From positions 72,655 to 136,654 of the forward strand of contig JBGPFE010000005.1 of assembly GCA_041483135.1 (NCBI GenBank): a DNA stretch of 64,000 nucleotides, given 5' to 3'. Under the pieces are notes generated by a model. It was given only the letters and a program-made list of their open reading frames with translations. It made no database searches and was not told the DNA's origin. The stretch comes from PALSA-1004 sp041483135 (GTDB lineage: Bacteria; Pseudomonadota; Gammaproteobacteria; Burkholderiales; SG8-41). Positions 8,347 to 16,021 of the stretch are shown piece after piece. Both the position numbers and the translations under genes were made by a program. Numbering within the stretch: the stretch's first letter is position 1; the number at the start of each line of letters is the position of its first letter.

Positions 8347-9610
8347 CCTGTCGCTGCAGCAGCGCTTCGCGCAACCGGGCTGCATTACTCTCGGTATAGA
8401 TACGAAATCCTCGGACATCCAGGCGGATGCCGAAGCGAATACGCCGGACAAAAACGGCAGCAAACGACGCGGCGAGCGCTACCAGTTGCAGCGCATCGCA
8501 CAAAAATTGATGCCAGAAAACCGGGTGGCGAAGTGCAGCCGATGGGCTTCAAAATATCGCGGCGCTGACCCGTCCATCGACGTGCGCCTGGATCGCACAA
8601 CCGGCAAGGCGTCTTTCGGTAACTTGTCCATGTGCGGTAGCGTTTGGCACTGCCCGGTGTGTGCTGCGTACATCACCGAACGTCGCCGCGAAGAACTGCA
8701 GCGCGCCGTCACCGAATGGGCAAAACGAGGCGGGCGCATTGCGCTGATGACGTTGACCTTCCCGCACGGCATCAACGAACCGGCGCAAGAATTAATCGAC
8801 AAGCTGGCGCGGGCTCGAGCACGGTTCTTCGCCGAGCGCGCCTTCAAGGAAGCGATGCTCGATCTCGGCGCGCTGGGCCGTGTCTTCGCGCTGGAAATCA
8901 CGGCAGGCGCCAATGGCTGGCATCCGCACCTGCACCTTCTGATTTTCTACCGGGCAAAGGAAGACGTGGCCCTAAACCGGATGGAATGCTTGCGGAATTA
9001 CTGGGCAAAATGCGTGCGTCGCGCGGGACTCGGCGAGACCAACGAGCATGGCTTCGACGTGCGCGGCGGTGACTTCGCTGCCGAGTATGTTGCGAAATTC
9101 GGGAAGGAGCCGAAATCGTATCTCGTCTGGAGTGCCGCGCACGAGCTCACCAAATCACATATCAAACGCGGCAAACTAAGCAGCCTCACGCCCTTCGACT
9201 TGCTGCGCCTGGTCGAAGCTCAAACCTCAGTCAGTATCGGCGACAGGACGATAACACCCGAGATTGCTGCCGGAATGTTTATCGAATACGCGGAGGCTTT
9301 TCACGGTCGGCGACAACTCACCTGGTCACGCGGCATGCGTGAAGCGTTAGGGTTGGACGCCGAGAAAACCGATGCCGAACTAGCCAAGGAAGCCGAAACC
9401 ACAAAGCCGCCTAAAGTCGAGATCCTGGCGACGCTCAGTAATGAAGACTGGAAATTGATCCTGAGTCGGAATGCGCGCGGCGCGGTGATCTACGTTGCCG
9501 AACAGTATCGGTCTGGTGCGCACATTCGCGCGTTAATCGGCAAATTGAGAGAGAGCCCGCCGAACGATGAGCATTGGCACGGCATCGTGCACTGGCGAAG
9601 TTGGTTGTGA
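8339..9610 (+). CDS. Rolling-circle replication initiator, HUH endonuclease (Rep_1-like)
   Basis: About 423 residues from GTG 8339 (GTG 8333 is also possible; GGGGGT lies just before 8339). Motifs of plasmid RCR initiators are visible: a zinc-finger-like CGSVWHCPVC at ~99-108, RIALMTLTFPHG (motif 1 region), the metal-binding HUH motif WHPHLHLL at 194-201, and AAEYVAKFGKE with probable nicking tyrosine Y250 and K253. Family members nick the double-strand origin and start rolling-circle replication. In an integrated element this suggests an excised circle that can replicate, or a relaxase-like role in mobilisation. No double-strand origin was identified by eye. Confidence is high for the HUH class and moderate for the exact family. 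Confidence 0.85.
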   Translation: MTDLSLQQRFAQPGCITLGIDTKSSDIQADAEANTPDKNGSKRRGERYQLQRIAQKLMPENRVAKCSRWASKYRGADPSIDVRLDRTTGKASFGNLSMCGSVWHCPVCAAYITERRREELQRAVTEWAKRGGRIALMTLTFPHGINEPAQELIDKLARARARFFAERAFKEAMLDLGALGRVFALEITAGANGWHPHLHLLIFYRAKEDVALNRMECLRNYWAKCVRRAGLGETNEHGFDVRGGDFAAEYVAKFGKEPKSYLVWSAAHELTKSHIKRGKLSSLTPFDLLRLVEAQTSVSIGDRTITPEIAAGMFIEYAEAFHGRRQLTWSRGMREALGLDAEKTDAELAKEAETTKPPKVEILATLSNEDWKLILSRNARGAVIYVAEQYRSGAHIRALIGKLRESPPNDEHWHGIVHWRSWL

Positions 9611-9691
9611 ATGTAATCGAGAAAAAACGGGAATCGCTCCGGAGACGGGAACCGCTTCCGGCCCCCGGAGCTAGCCTTAGGACGAACGGCT

Positions 9692-10132
9692 GTGGCGAAG
9701 AATAGCACCAAGAAAAAATCGCGCAAGAACATTTTGCCGGCGTCGGTGCCGGCCGCGCCGTTACCTGGAAGAAGCGTTGGTGTTGATGTCGCGACGCTCA
9801 CAGAGATTGTGCGAGGTGTGGTCCTTGAATTCGCAGAGCAGTTGCCGGAGCAAACCGATCCGCAATTGATTGAAGCCGGGCGCTCGAGGCGCGGCAGACA
9901 GTATGCGGTGCGGATGCGTGACCGGATGAAGCGGTTCGGGTCCATTTACAACGCAGCATGGTTCGTGCGTCACGCGGAAAACCAAGAGCCCGATTATCGA
10001 AAACAAAAAATGCGCGAGTTTTGGGAGGCATGCCGGAAAGAGCTCGATGGCTGCCGCGATATCGAAGCATTCACCTATGCTGTAGCGGATGCCCTGACGT
10101 GCTACCGCATGGGCTATCCGTGGGAGGGTTGA
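9692..10132 (+). CDS. Hypothetical protein of the element
   Basis: 146 residues starting at GTG 9692, with an AGGACG-type site upstream. Lysine-rich N-terminus (AKNSTKKKSRKN), then a helical region rich in Arg and Glu (RSRRGRQYAVRMRDRMKRFG, WFVRHAENQEPDYRKQKMRE). No recognised domain. It is followed after 2 bases by the next small gene, so the two are probably one unit. Confidence 0.5.
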   Translation: MAKNSTKKKSRKNILPASVPAAPLPGRSVGVDVATLTEIVRGVVLEFAEQLPEQTDPQLIEAGRSRRGRQYAVRMRDRMKRFGSIYNAAWFVRHAENQEPDYRKQKMREFWEACRKELDGCRDIEAFTYAVADALTCYRMGYPWEG

Positions 10133-10134
10133 CT

Positions 10135-10425
10135 ATGATGCTCTTTATAGCCGGACTGTTCGCTCAACCAGGTAGACCCGCCGGGATTCCCTTTGCGCGC
10201 GGCGAGCTGTCGCGCAATGACTACGAACCCGTTACCGTTTCGCTCTCGCGCAAAGACGCGAAGCGCTGCATCGAAGCGATGGAGTGGTATATCGAATCCT
10301 TCGCTGAGCAGATGATTGAACGCGGCCAGGACAAGGAAGTGGCCCGCTACGAAGACCTGATGTATCGATTCATGGGCATGCCCGACGTCCACGCCGAAAC
10401 TCGCCGCGGTGATCTGTGGGACTAA
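10135..10425 (+). CDS. Small hypothetical protein of the element
   Basis: 96 residues from the ATG at 10135, preceded by GGAGGG 8 bases upstream. Contains YEPVTVSLSRKDAKRCIEAM and EWYIESFAEQMIERGQDKEV, predicted beta then helical, with acidic C-terminus. It lies immediately before the excisionase-like gene. No family recognised. Confidence 0.5.
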   Translation: MMLFIAGLFAQPGRPAGIPFARGELSRNDYEPVTVSLSRKDAKRCIEAMEWYIESFAEQMIERGQDKEVARYEDLMYRFMGMPDVHAETRRGDLWD

Positions 10426-10426
10426 G

Positions 10427-10732
10427 ATGAAAACGCTGAATCTCCAGCAGGCCGCGAAATTCCTGAACCTGCATCCGGTCACCGTCCAGGAGAAGGCGCG
10501 CTCGGGCATCATCCCCGGCGCCAAACCGGGGAAATGCTGGACTTTCATTGAAGACGATCTTGCTGCTTATCTCCGCTCGCTTTATCCTAGCAACCGGCAG
10601 GCGTTGCAGGGTGACTCGAAGGAGCAAAATTTATGTCACTCTACAAACGCAAAGACTCGCCGTTCTGGTGGGCGAGGTTCACCCACAACGGGCGACGACT
10701 ACAGCAAAGCACTGGGACTGCCGACCGCGTAG
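10427..10732 (+). CDS. Excisionase-like HTH protein (HTH_17/MerR-type)
   Basis: 101 residues from the ATG at 10427. Residues 1-52 form the small winged HTH of excisionase/HTH_17 proteins: NLQQAAKFLNLHPVTVQEKA, then GAKPGKCWTFIEDDLAAYLRS. The C-terminal tail overlaps the integrase start by 100 bases in another frame. In related elements such proteins bind near att sites and direct excision, or activate integrase. Its place directly before the integrase supports that role. Confidence 0.75.
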   Translation: MKTLNLQQAAKFLNLHPVTVQEKARSGIIPGAKPGKCWTFIEDDLAAYLRSLYPSNRQALQGDSKEQNLCHSTNAKTRRSGGRGSPTTGDDYSKALGLPTA

Positions 10733-11661
10733 CGGCTCAGCAATTCCATGACAAGCTGAAGGCGTCGCTGTGGGAGCAAGACCGTCTCGGCGTGAAGCCG
10801 CGCCGAACGTGGAATGATGCGGTCGTGCGCTACCTGCACGAAACCGGGCACAAAGCAACGCACGCGGAGGATATTCGCAAGCTGCGCTGGATCGACCCGT
10901 TTTTGCGCGACGTGCCGTTGGACAGCATCACCCGCGACAAGCTCGCCGAAATCAGCGATGCGAAGGCGCGGGGAGCAACAGGCGCGACGGCTAACCGCGT
11001 TCTCGCTCTGGTGCGTGCAATTCTCAGGAAAGCCGCATACGAGTGGGAATGGATAGACCGCGCGCCCAAGGTGCGGATGTTTAAAGAGCAGTCGCGCCGT
11101 GTCAGGTGGATTACTCGCGCAGAAGCGGACGCGCTGCTGCGCGCACTACCTGAACACCTGGCCGATATGGTGAAGTTCGCGCTGCATACTGGTTTGCGGC
11201 AACGAAACGTGACCCAACTCGAGTGGTCACAGATCGACATGCCGCGCAAAGTAGCGTGGATTCACCCGGATCAGGCGAAGGCGCGGAAGGCGATACCGGT
11301 GCCGCTGAACGATGTGGCTGTTGCGGTGTTGCGGCGGCAGATCGGCAAGCACCACGTGCGGGTTTTCACCTATCAGGGGCAGCCGCTTCGATGGGTAAAC
11401 AATCACGCGTGGAAGCGGGCGCTGCGGCGTGCCGGTATCGAAAACTTCCGCTGGCACGATCTGCGCCACACTTGGGCGAGCTGGCATATCCAGGCGGGAA
11501 CGCCGCTTTACGAGCTGCAGCAGTTGGGTGGTTGGGAGTCGCCGGAAATGGTGCGGCGGTACGCGCACCTGGCCCCTGAACACCTGGCGAAAGCTGCGGC
11601 CAATATCGTGCCGATTGCTACGAAACTGGCTACGTTGGGAAAAGAACAGGGAGCAGCATAA
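10633..11661 (+). CDS. int: Tyrosine recombinase / site-specific integrase
   Basis: 342 residues; AAGGAG lies 10 bases before the ATG at 10633. The N-terminal part (YKRKDSPFWWARFTHNGRR) is the arm- or SAM-like binding region. The catalytic residues of tyrosine recombinases are visible: R189 (TGLRQRN), the box HDLRHTWASWH with H275 and R278, GGWESPEMVRRYAHL with the nucleophile Y310. It catalyses integration and excision at the 45-bp att core. It sits 22 bases from attR in the tRNA-Lys gene, the usual integrase position. The 3' end is enclosed in a perfect inverted repeat. Confidence 0.95.
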   Translation: MSLYKRKDSPFWWARFTHNGRRLQQSTGTADRVAAQQFHDKLKASLWEQDRLGVKPRRTWNDAVVRYLHETGHKATHAEDIRKLRWIDPFLRDVPLDSITRDKLAEISDAKARGATGATANRVLALVRAILRKAAYEWEWIDRAPKVRMFKEQSRRVRWITRAEADALLRALPEHLADMVKFALHTGLRQRNVTQLEWSQIDMPRKVAWIHPDQAKARKAIPVPLNDVAVAVLRRQIGKHHVRVFTYQGQPLRWVNNHAWKRALRRAGIENFRWHDLRHTWASWHIQAGTPLYELQQLGGWESPEMVRRYAHLAPEHLAKAAANIVPIATKLATLGKEQGAA

Positions 11662-11678
11662 ATGCTAACTCCCTGTTC
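11644..11678. terminator. Strong hairpin at the integrase 3' end, next to attR
   Basis: A perfect 10-bp inverted repeat (GAACAGGGAG at 11644-11653 and CTCCCTGTTC at 11669-11678) with an inner AGCAT/ATGCT stem spans the integrase stop codon. No T run follows on the plus strand, so simple rho-independent termination is uncertain. It may insulate the integrase and tRNA transcripts, which converge here. Confidence 0.5.
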
Positions 11679-11682
11679 GAAG

Positions 11683-11727
11683 TGGTAGGCGGTGCGAGAT
11701 TCGAACTCGCGACCAACGGATTAAAAG
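11683..11727. repeat. attR (45-bp direct repeat within tRNA-Lys)
   Basis: Identical to 4728-4772. It covers the tRNA from its CCA end to the anticodon loop. Integration at this site keeps the tRNA gene whole because the element supplies an identical 3' half. Confidence 0.9.
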
Positions 11728-11758
11728 TCCGCTGCTCTACCAGCTGAGCTAACCGCCC
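11683..11758 (-). tRNA. tRNA-Lys(UUU)
   Basis: A 76-base cloverleaf including an encoded CCA. 5' GGGCGGT acceptor strand, D-arm GCTCAGCTGGTAGAGC, anticodon loop CTTTTAA with anticodon TTT, T-arm GCGAG-TTCGAAT-CTCGC and 3' ACCGCCT-A-CCA. The first acceptor pair is G1-U72. The 3' half is the attachment site of the integrative element. Confidence 0.95.
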
Positions 11759-11841
11759 GCAAAAGGCGCGAATTCTACCGGTTAGGCGTTAACCGGTCAA
11801 TTTAAAACGCCTGCAACTTATCCACAGATGACGATCCGCGA

Positions 11842-12960
11842 TCAGGTTTCGTGCAGCATTTTCCAGTACTGATATTTCATCGTCGCAGCCGAGCCGGCGA
11901 TGATCGCGAGAAAAGTGACGATCGAGCCGAGCGCGAGCGTCGAAAAGCCGCTGATGCCCTGGCCGATGGTGCAACCGAGCGAACAGACGCCGCCGAAGCC
12001 CATCAGGACACCGCCGACGATGTGATTGCCGAGGTCCTCGCTCGTCGTGAATCCTTCCCACCGGAAAGTCCCGCTCGCGATCGCATACGCGAACGAACCG
12101 GCCAGCACGCCGAACGCGACCATGATGCCGAACGTGGCCGTCATGGATGTATCGGTCCACAGCATCAGCAGTTCGAGCGTGTACGCAAGCGGCGCGACGA
12201 ACGAAAGTGACTCCGCGGCGTGCGTGTTGGTGCCGAAGAACGTCATCTCGAGTGTGTCGGGATTTTCCCTGTAGCCGATATGGCCGGTCACGTACCAGCC
12301 GCAGACCACCACCAGCCCGATCACGACGCCGCCGAGGATGTAGTCGAAGTTGCCGCGGAATTCCCTGTCCATGAACACGAAGACCAACAAAGCCGCGGCG
12401 ACGACCGCGGCGATGACAATGCGCAGCGTGTTCATGTCGACTCCGGTTCCGGCCAGCAGCGACGGCAGGTCCTGGCCCTTGATGCCGTAGGCCTCGAAAT
12501 TGACCGCGGCCGGTTGCAGCGCGCTGACGCGAAACTGCCCGAAAAGCCCGCGCAGCGTCATGTAGGCGGAAATGCCGAGGAACGCGTACACCACCAGCGA
12601 TTTGAGATTGCCGCCGCCGATGCGGATCAGCGTCTTGCTGCCGCAGCCTGAGCCGAGCGTCATGCCGATGCCGAACAGAAAACCGCCGACGACGAACGAC
12701 AGCCAGGTGAAATTAGGCGCGGTGTAAATCGATTTGGAGAGATCGATAAGCCCGAGATATTGCAGTACGTAGGCGCCGATGATCGCGACCGCGATCGCCA
12801 GCAGCCACATGCGCATGCGCCCCCAGGCGCCCATGTTGACGACGTCCGACACCGAGCCCAGGGTGCAGAAATCCACTTTGTTACCGACTGCGCCGAAGAT
12901 GATTCCGAGCGCAAATCCCGACCACGCGACAATCGCCGCAGTATTGGCAGTCGCTCCCAT
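11842..12960 (-). CDS. YeeE/YedE family sulfur-compound transporter
   Basis: 372 residues, about 9-10 hydrophobic segments. The conserved cysteine loops of YeeE/YedE (TsuA) proteins are visible twice: TLGSGCGSKTLIRIGGGN near residue 115-130 and CSLGCTIGQGISGFSTLALG near residue 320-340. Characterised TsuA members take up thiosulfate across the inner membrane by cysteine relay; others handle other sulfur or selenium compounds. Start at ATG 12960 with GGGGAAG 7 bases before; the frame opens at 12990. This full-length form fuses two repeats. No partner TusA/YeeD gene is adjacent, and the substrate is unknown. Confidence 0.88.
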   Translation of the reverse strand: MGATANTAAIVAWSGFALGIIFGAVGNKVDFCTLGSVSDVVNMGAWGRMRMWLLAIAVAIIGAYVLQYLGLIDLSKSIYTAPNFTWLSFVVGGFLFGIGMTLGSGCGSKTLIRIGGGNLKSLVVYAFLGISAYMTLRGLFGQFRVSALQPAAVNFEAYGIKGQDLPSLLAGTGVDMNTLRIVIAAVVAAALLVFVFMDREFRGNFDYILGGVVIGLVVVCGWYVTGHIGYRENPDTLEMTFFGTNTHAAESLSFVAPLAYTLELLMLWTDTSMTATFGIMVAFGVLAGSFAYAIASGTFRWEGFTTSEDLGNHIVGGVLMGFGGVCSLGCTIGQGISGFSTLALGSIVTFLAIIAGSAATMKYQYWKMLHET

Positions 12961-13037
12961 GATTTCTTCCCCGCGCCGCTGAATCAGCACATTCTAATAC
13001 AGCTTGGGCACGCTGAGTGACACGCCGAAGCGCAGTC

Positions 13038-13712
13038 TTATGCGGCCTGGTAGCGCGTCGGGTCGACGATGCCGGCGGCTTCGAATCCCGCGCGGCGCAA
13101 ACGGCATGAGTCGCAGCGGCCGCACGCGCGGCCGTCGTCATCGGCCTGGTAGCACGATACCGTCAGCGTGTAATCGACGCCGAGCGCAACGCCGCGGCGG
13201 ACGATGTCGGCCTTGGCGAGATCGATGATCGGCGTGTGCAGCGTGAGCCTGCTGCCCTCGACGGCAGCTTTGGTCGCGAGATTCGCCATCCTCTCGAACG
13301 CGCGCAGGTATTCGGGGCGGCAATCCGGATAGCCCGAGTAATCGACCGCGTTGGCGCCGAAGAAAATGTGCGGCGCGCCGAGCACCTCGGCCCACGCGAG
13401 CGCGAGCGCGAGCATGATGGTGTTGCGTGCCGGCACGTAGGTGATTGGAATGCCGTCCTTGATGCCCTCCACCGGCACCGCGATGTTTTTGTCGGTCAGC
13501 GCCGAACCGCCGAATGCCGCGAGGTCGAGCGTGACGACGCGGTGCTCGCGCGCGCCGAGCGCCCTGGCAACGCGCGCGGCTGCGTGCAACTCGATGCGAT
13601 GGCGCTGGCCGTAATCAACGGACAGGCAATGACAGTCGTAGCCCTGCCCGCGCGCGATCGCGAGCACCGTCGCCGAATCGAGCCCGCCCGAGAGAAGTAC
13701 TACCGCGTTCAT
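13038..13712 (-). CDS. queC: 7-cyano-7-deazaguanine synthase
   Basis: 224 residues. The N-terminal PP-loop SGGLDSATVLAIA binds ATP, and a C-terminal zinc-binding set CYQADDDGRACGRCDSCRLR carries four cysteines. QueC converts 7-carboxy-7-deazaguanine to preQ0 with ATP and ammonia, in the queuosine pathway. Start: ATG 13712 immediately before AVVLLSGGLDS; the upstream frame extension overlaps queE and is not real. It follows queE by 23 bases, so the two form one unit acting in consecutive steps. Confidence 0.95.
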   Translation of the reverse strand: MNAVVLLSGGLDSATVLAIARGQGYDCHCLSVDYGQRHRIELHAAARVARALGAREHRVVTLDLAAFGGSALTDKNIAVPVEGIKDGIPITYVPARNTIMLALALAWAEVLGAPHIFFGANAVDYSGYPDCRPEYLRAFERMANLATKAAVEGSRLTLHTPIIDLAKADIVRRGVALGVDYTLTVSCYQADDDGRACGRCDSCRLRRAGFEAAGIVDPTRYQAA

Positions 13713-13735
13713 CAGGATGCCGCGCCGCGCGCCGG

Positions 13736-14440
13736 TCAAACCCCGGGCTTTTCGCCCCAGAGTTGCTTGTGCAGTTGCGTTTGCAGGCGGACCGGCAGCT
13801 GGTCGCGCAGAATCCAGTCGGCAAGCTGCGTCGCGGGCAACTCGCGATACGCCGGCGAGAACAGAACCAGGCAGATCGCGTCTAGTCCGCGCTCGCGCAG
13901 TTGCCGCCGCGCCCATTCGTAATCCGTTTCGTTGCAGATCACGAATTTGATCTCATCGCGCGGGGTCAGGTGCGCGAGGTTGGCCCACAGATTTTTTCCG
14001 GCTTCGCCCGAACCCGGCGTTTTGATGTCGAGGATTTTCGATACCCGCGCGTCGACTGGCGACACGTCGATGGCGCCGCCGGTCTCGAGCGACACCGAGT
14101 AACCGCGGTCGCACAATTCCCTGAGCAATTGCAGGCAGCCCTTTTGCGCGAGCGGCTCGCCGCCGGTGACCGTGATGTAACGCGTTTGGTGCCGCGCGGC
14201 GGCGTCGAGTATCGCCGCCAGCGTCATGGTGGTGCCGCCGTGAAACGCGTACGCGGTGTCGCAGTAACCGCAGCGCAGCGGGCAGCCGGTCAGGCGGATG
14301 AATACCGTCGGCAGCCCGGCGCGGCTAGTTTCGCCCTGCAGCGAAAAAAAGATTTCGGTGATGCGGAGAGTGGCGGTGAGGCGTGAAGCGTCAGGCGTGA
14401 GGCGATCCGCTACCGCGGTGTGGTCGGGTTTGCTCCTCAC
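13736..14440 (-). CDS. queE: 7-carboxy-7-deazaguanine synthase (radical SAM)
   Basis: 234 residues as read from GTG 14440. The conserved body begins at LRITEIFFSLQGE, with the radical-SAM cysteines in TGCPLRCGYCDTAYAFHGG, TVTGGEPLAQKG and the C-terminal region. QueE converts carboxy-tetrahydropterin to CDG using S-adenosylmethionine and a 4Fe-4S cluster. There is no ATG near the conserved body: the ~25-residue N-terminal extension is encoded partly by a heptamer array (DRLTPDASRLT). The GTG used here lies in a second array just after cpoB and has AGGAG before it. The true start needs N-terminal proteomics. Confidence 0.92.
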   Translation of the reverse strand: MRSKPDHTAVADRLTPDASRLTATLRITEIFFSLQGETSRAGLPTVFIRLTGCPLRCGYCDTAYAFHGGTTMTLAAILDAAARHQTRYITVTGGEPLAQKGCLQLLRELCDRGYSVSLETGGAIDVSPVDARVSKILDIKTPGSGEAGKNLWANLAHLTPRDEIKFVICNETDYEWARRQLRERGLDAICLVLFSPAYRELPATQLADWILRDQLPVRLQTQLHKQLWGEKPGV

Positions 14441-14464
14441 TCCTCACCCCTCGCTCCTCACCAG
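14375..14464. repeat. Paired heptamer arrays at the cpoB-queE junction
   Basis: Two short arrays: GTGAGGC-type units at 14375-14404 and CTCCTCA units (CTCCTCA-CTCCTCA-CCCCTCG-CTCCTCA) at 14434-14463. On the minus strand the second reads GAGGAGTGAGGAG and gives queE a ribosome-binding site and GTG start, while the first encodes part of its N-terminus. The arms are partly complementary. Confidence 0.7.
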
Positions 14465-14469
14465 CGCCC

Positions 14470-15450
14470 CTATTGCTTGACAGATGCCGGCGCTCCCGCC
14501 GGTGCATTCAGCGCGGCGAGCCGGCGCTTGGCTTTATCCGCGGCTTCGCTGACCGGATACTTTGCGGTCAACTCCTCGAGCGTTTTTCTGCCGGCGTTCG
14601 ATTCGCCCATTTCGATCTGCGAGCTCGCGATGTTGAGCATCGCATCCGGCACCGTCGGGCTGTCGGGATAGGTCTTGATCAGCGCCTGCTGGTTCGCGAT
14701 CGCGAGCTTGAAGTCGCGCAGGTTGAAATAGGAGTCCCCGATCCAGTACTGCGCGCGCGGCGCGAGATTGCTTTTCGGGTGCTGCATGATGAAATTCTGG
14801 AACGCCACGATCGCGCCCTGATAGTTGCCCATGCGGCGCTGACCCTGCGCCGCTTCATACGCGCGGCTCTCGGCGCCGGGATCGACGTTGGTGACCGCGA
14901 CCGCCGCCGGCACTGCGACAGCGGCCGGCGTGGCGGCAGCGGCTGCCGCACTTGGTGCCCCGGTGGGCGTAGTCGAGGCGGCAGGCGGCACCGCAGATGC
15001 AGCGGCTGCCGGCGCGGGCGCAGCGGCTGCCGGCGGTGGGCCGCCCTGCTGCTCGAAGCGGCGCACCCGCGTGTCGAGGTCGAGGTACATGTCGCGCTGG
15101 CGCTTGCTGGTGTTCTCGAGGCTGTTGTTGAGCACCTCGATCTGCCCGCGCAGCTTGTTCATCTCGAGCTTGAGCGCTTCGAGCTGGGTGAACAAATCGA
15201 GCAGCGCCTGGCTTTTCAGCGCCTCTTCGAGCTTGCCGATGCGCGCGTCGACCGCCTGCTGCTGGGTTATGAGTTCGGTTTTGAGCTCATCGACGCGCTT
15301 CTTCTCGACGGCGATCTGCTTGCGCGCTTCGTCATCGTCGAACATTCCGGCGTGCGCCGGCCCGGCGAGCGCGCTCGAAAGCAAAACCGCGCCGCACCAG
15401 AACTTCAGTGCGGCGCGGTTCCCCTTGTCAGGTTTGGCGTGGCGCGTCAT
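14470..15450 (-). CDS. cpoB: Cell division coordinator CpoB / Tol-Pal protein YbgF
   Basis: 326 residues. Sec signal peptide (LKFWCGAVLLSSALAGPAHA), a coiled coil at ~40-115 (VEKKRVDELKTELITQQQAV, ALKLEMNKLRGQIEVLNNSL), an Ala/Pro-rich linker at ~125-185, then TPR repeats (YEAAQGQRRMGNYQGAIVAF, PRAQYWIGDSYFNLRDFKLA). CpoB acts in the periplasm with TolA and PBP1B to coordinate outer-membrane constriction. It follows pal by 11 bases and is the last gene of the tol unit. The early coding region contains a perfect 13-bp hairpin. Confidence 0.93.
   Translation of the reverse strand: MTRHAKPDKGNRAALKFWCGAVLLSSALAGPAHAGMFDDDEARKQIAVEKKRVDELKTELITQQQAVDARIGKLEEALKSQALLDLFTQLEALKLEMNKLRGQIEVLNNSLENTSKRQRDMYLDLDTRVRRFEQQGGPPPAAAAPAPAAAASAVPPAASTTPTGAPSAAAAAATPAAVAVPAAVAVTNVDPGAESRAYEAAQGQRRMGNYQGAIVAFQNFIMQHPKSNLAPRAQYWIGDSYFNLRDFKLAIANQQALIKTYPDSPTVPDAMLNIASSQIEMGESNAGRKTLEELTAKYPVSEAADKAKRRLAALNAPAGAPASVKQ
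15385..15420 (-). terminator. Terminator-like hairpin inside the cpoB signal-peptide region
   Basis: AACCGCGCCGCAC (15385-15397) and GTGCGGCGCGGTT (15408-15420) are perfect inverted repeats around a 10-base loop. On the minus (coding) strand the stem is followed by TTTTGCTTTCG. It begins about 30 bases after the cpoB start, so it might attenuate transcription between pal and cpoB or limit early translation. Confidence 0.45.
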
Positions 15451-15461
15451 CTAACCCGAAA

Positions 15462-16004
15462 TCACTCGCCCTGATAGACGATATCGCTGCGCCGGTTTTC
15501 GGAAAACGATGCTTCATCCTTGCCGGTCGCGCGCGGCTTTTCCTCGCCGAAGCTGACGGACTCGACCTGGCCTTCCTGCACGCCCAGCAAAATCATCATC
15601 TGCTTCACGCTGTCGGCGCGGCGCTGGCCGAGCGCGATGTTGTATTCGCGGCTGCCGCGCTCGTCGGTGTTGCCCTGGATCGTGATTTTGGCCGAGCGGT
15701 TTTGCGTGAGATAGCGCGCGTGCGCAGTCACGAGCGGCTTGAATTCATCCTTGATGATGGCGCTGTCGTAATCGTAGTAAACGCTGCGCTTGGACAGAAT
15801 ACTGCCGGGATCGGTGAGTGGGTTGCCGACGACTTTGGGGGGCGCGACCGGCGTCACGACCGGCTCCTTGGCTGGGGGGGGTGGTGTCACCGGCGCGATG
15901 GAAGGTTTGCCCTCCTCGACAGCTGCGCCCTTCTGTTCCTTGGTCTCGCTCGCACATCCGGCAAATAATCCCAGTACCGCCAGGCTGACTAACAGTTTCC
16001 TCAT
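15462..16004 (-). CDS. pal: Peptidoglycan-associated lipoprotein Pal
   Basis: 180 residues from ATG 16004 (AAGGAG 8 bases upstream). Lipoprotein signal with lipobox LGLFAGC, a short Pro-rich linker, then the OmpA-like peptidoglycan-binding domain (YYDYDSAIIKDEFKPLVTAH, ITIQGNTDERGSREYNIALG, QRRADSVKQMMILLG). Pal anchors the outer membrane to peptidoglycan and binds TolB. Lies between tolB and cpoB on the same strand. Confidence 0.96.
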   Translation of the reverse strand: MRKLLVSLAVLGLFAGCASETKEQKGAAVEEGKPSIAPVTPPPPAKEPVVTPVAPPKVVGNPLTDPGSILSKRSVYYDYDSAIIKDEFKPLVTAHARYLTQNRSAKITIQGNTDERGSREYNIALGQRRADSVKQMMILLGVQEGQVESVSFGEEKPRATGKDEASFSENRRSDIVYQGE

Positions 16005-16021
16005 GGGTAGCGCTCCTTTTT

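Larger units (their letters stand above)
4728..11758. mobile_element. Integrative element in tRNA-Lys (about 6.96 kb)
   Basis: Bounded by identical 45-bp repeats, the right one inside an intact tRNA-Lys gene. The tyrosine integrase (10633-11661) lies next to attR and is preceded by an excisionase-like HTH gene. Internal genes include a HUH rolling-circle Rep (8339-9610), two HTH regulators, a RES-domain protein and small unknown proteins. No capsid, tail, lysis or type IV secretion gene is present, so it is neither a prophage nor a self-transmissible ICE by its gene content; an integrative plasmid or satellite-type element fits best. The RES/XRE end is more AT-rich than the flanking chromosome, consistent with transfer. 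Confidence 0.88.

Noticed and set aside
4728..11758. Prophage
   Set aside because: No capsid, tail, terminase or lysis gene is present; the Rep and integrase content fits a small integrative element.
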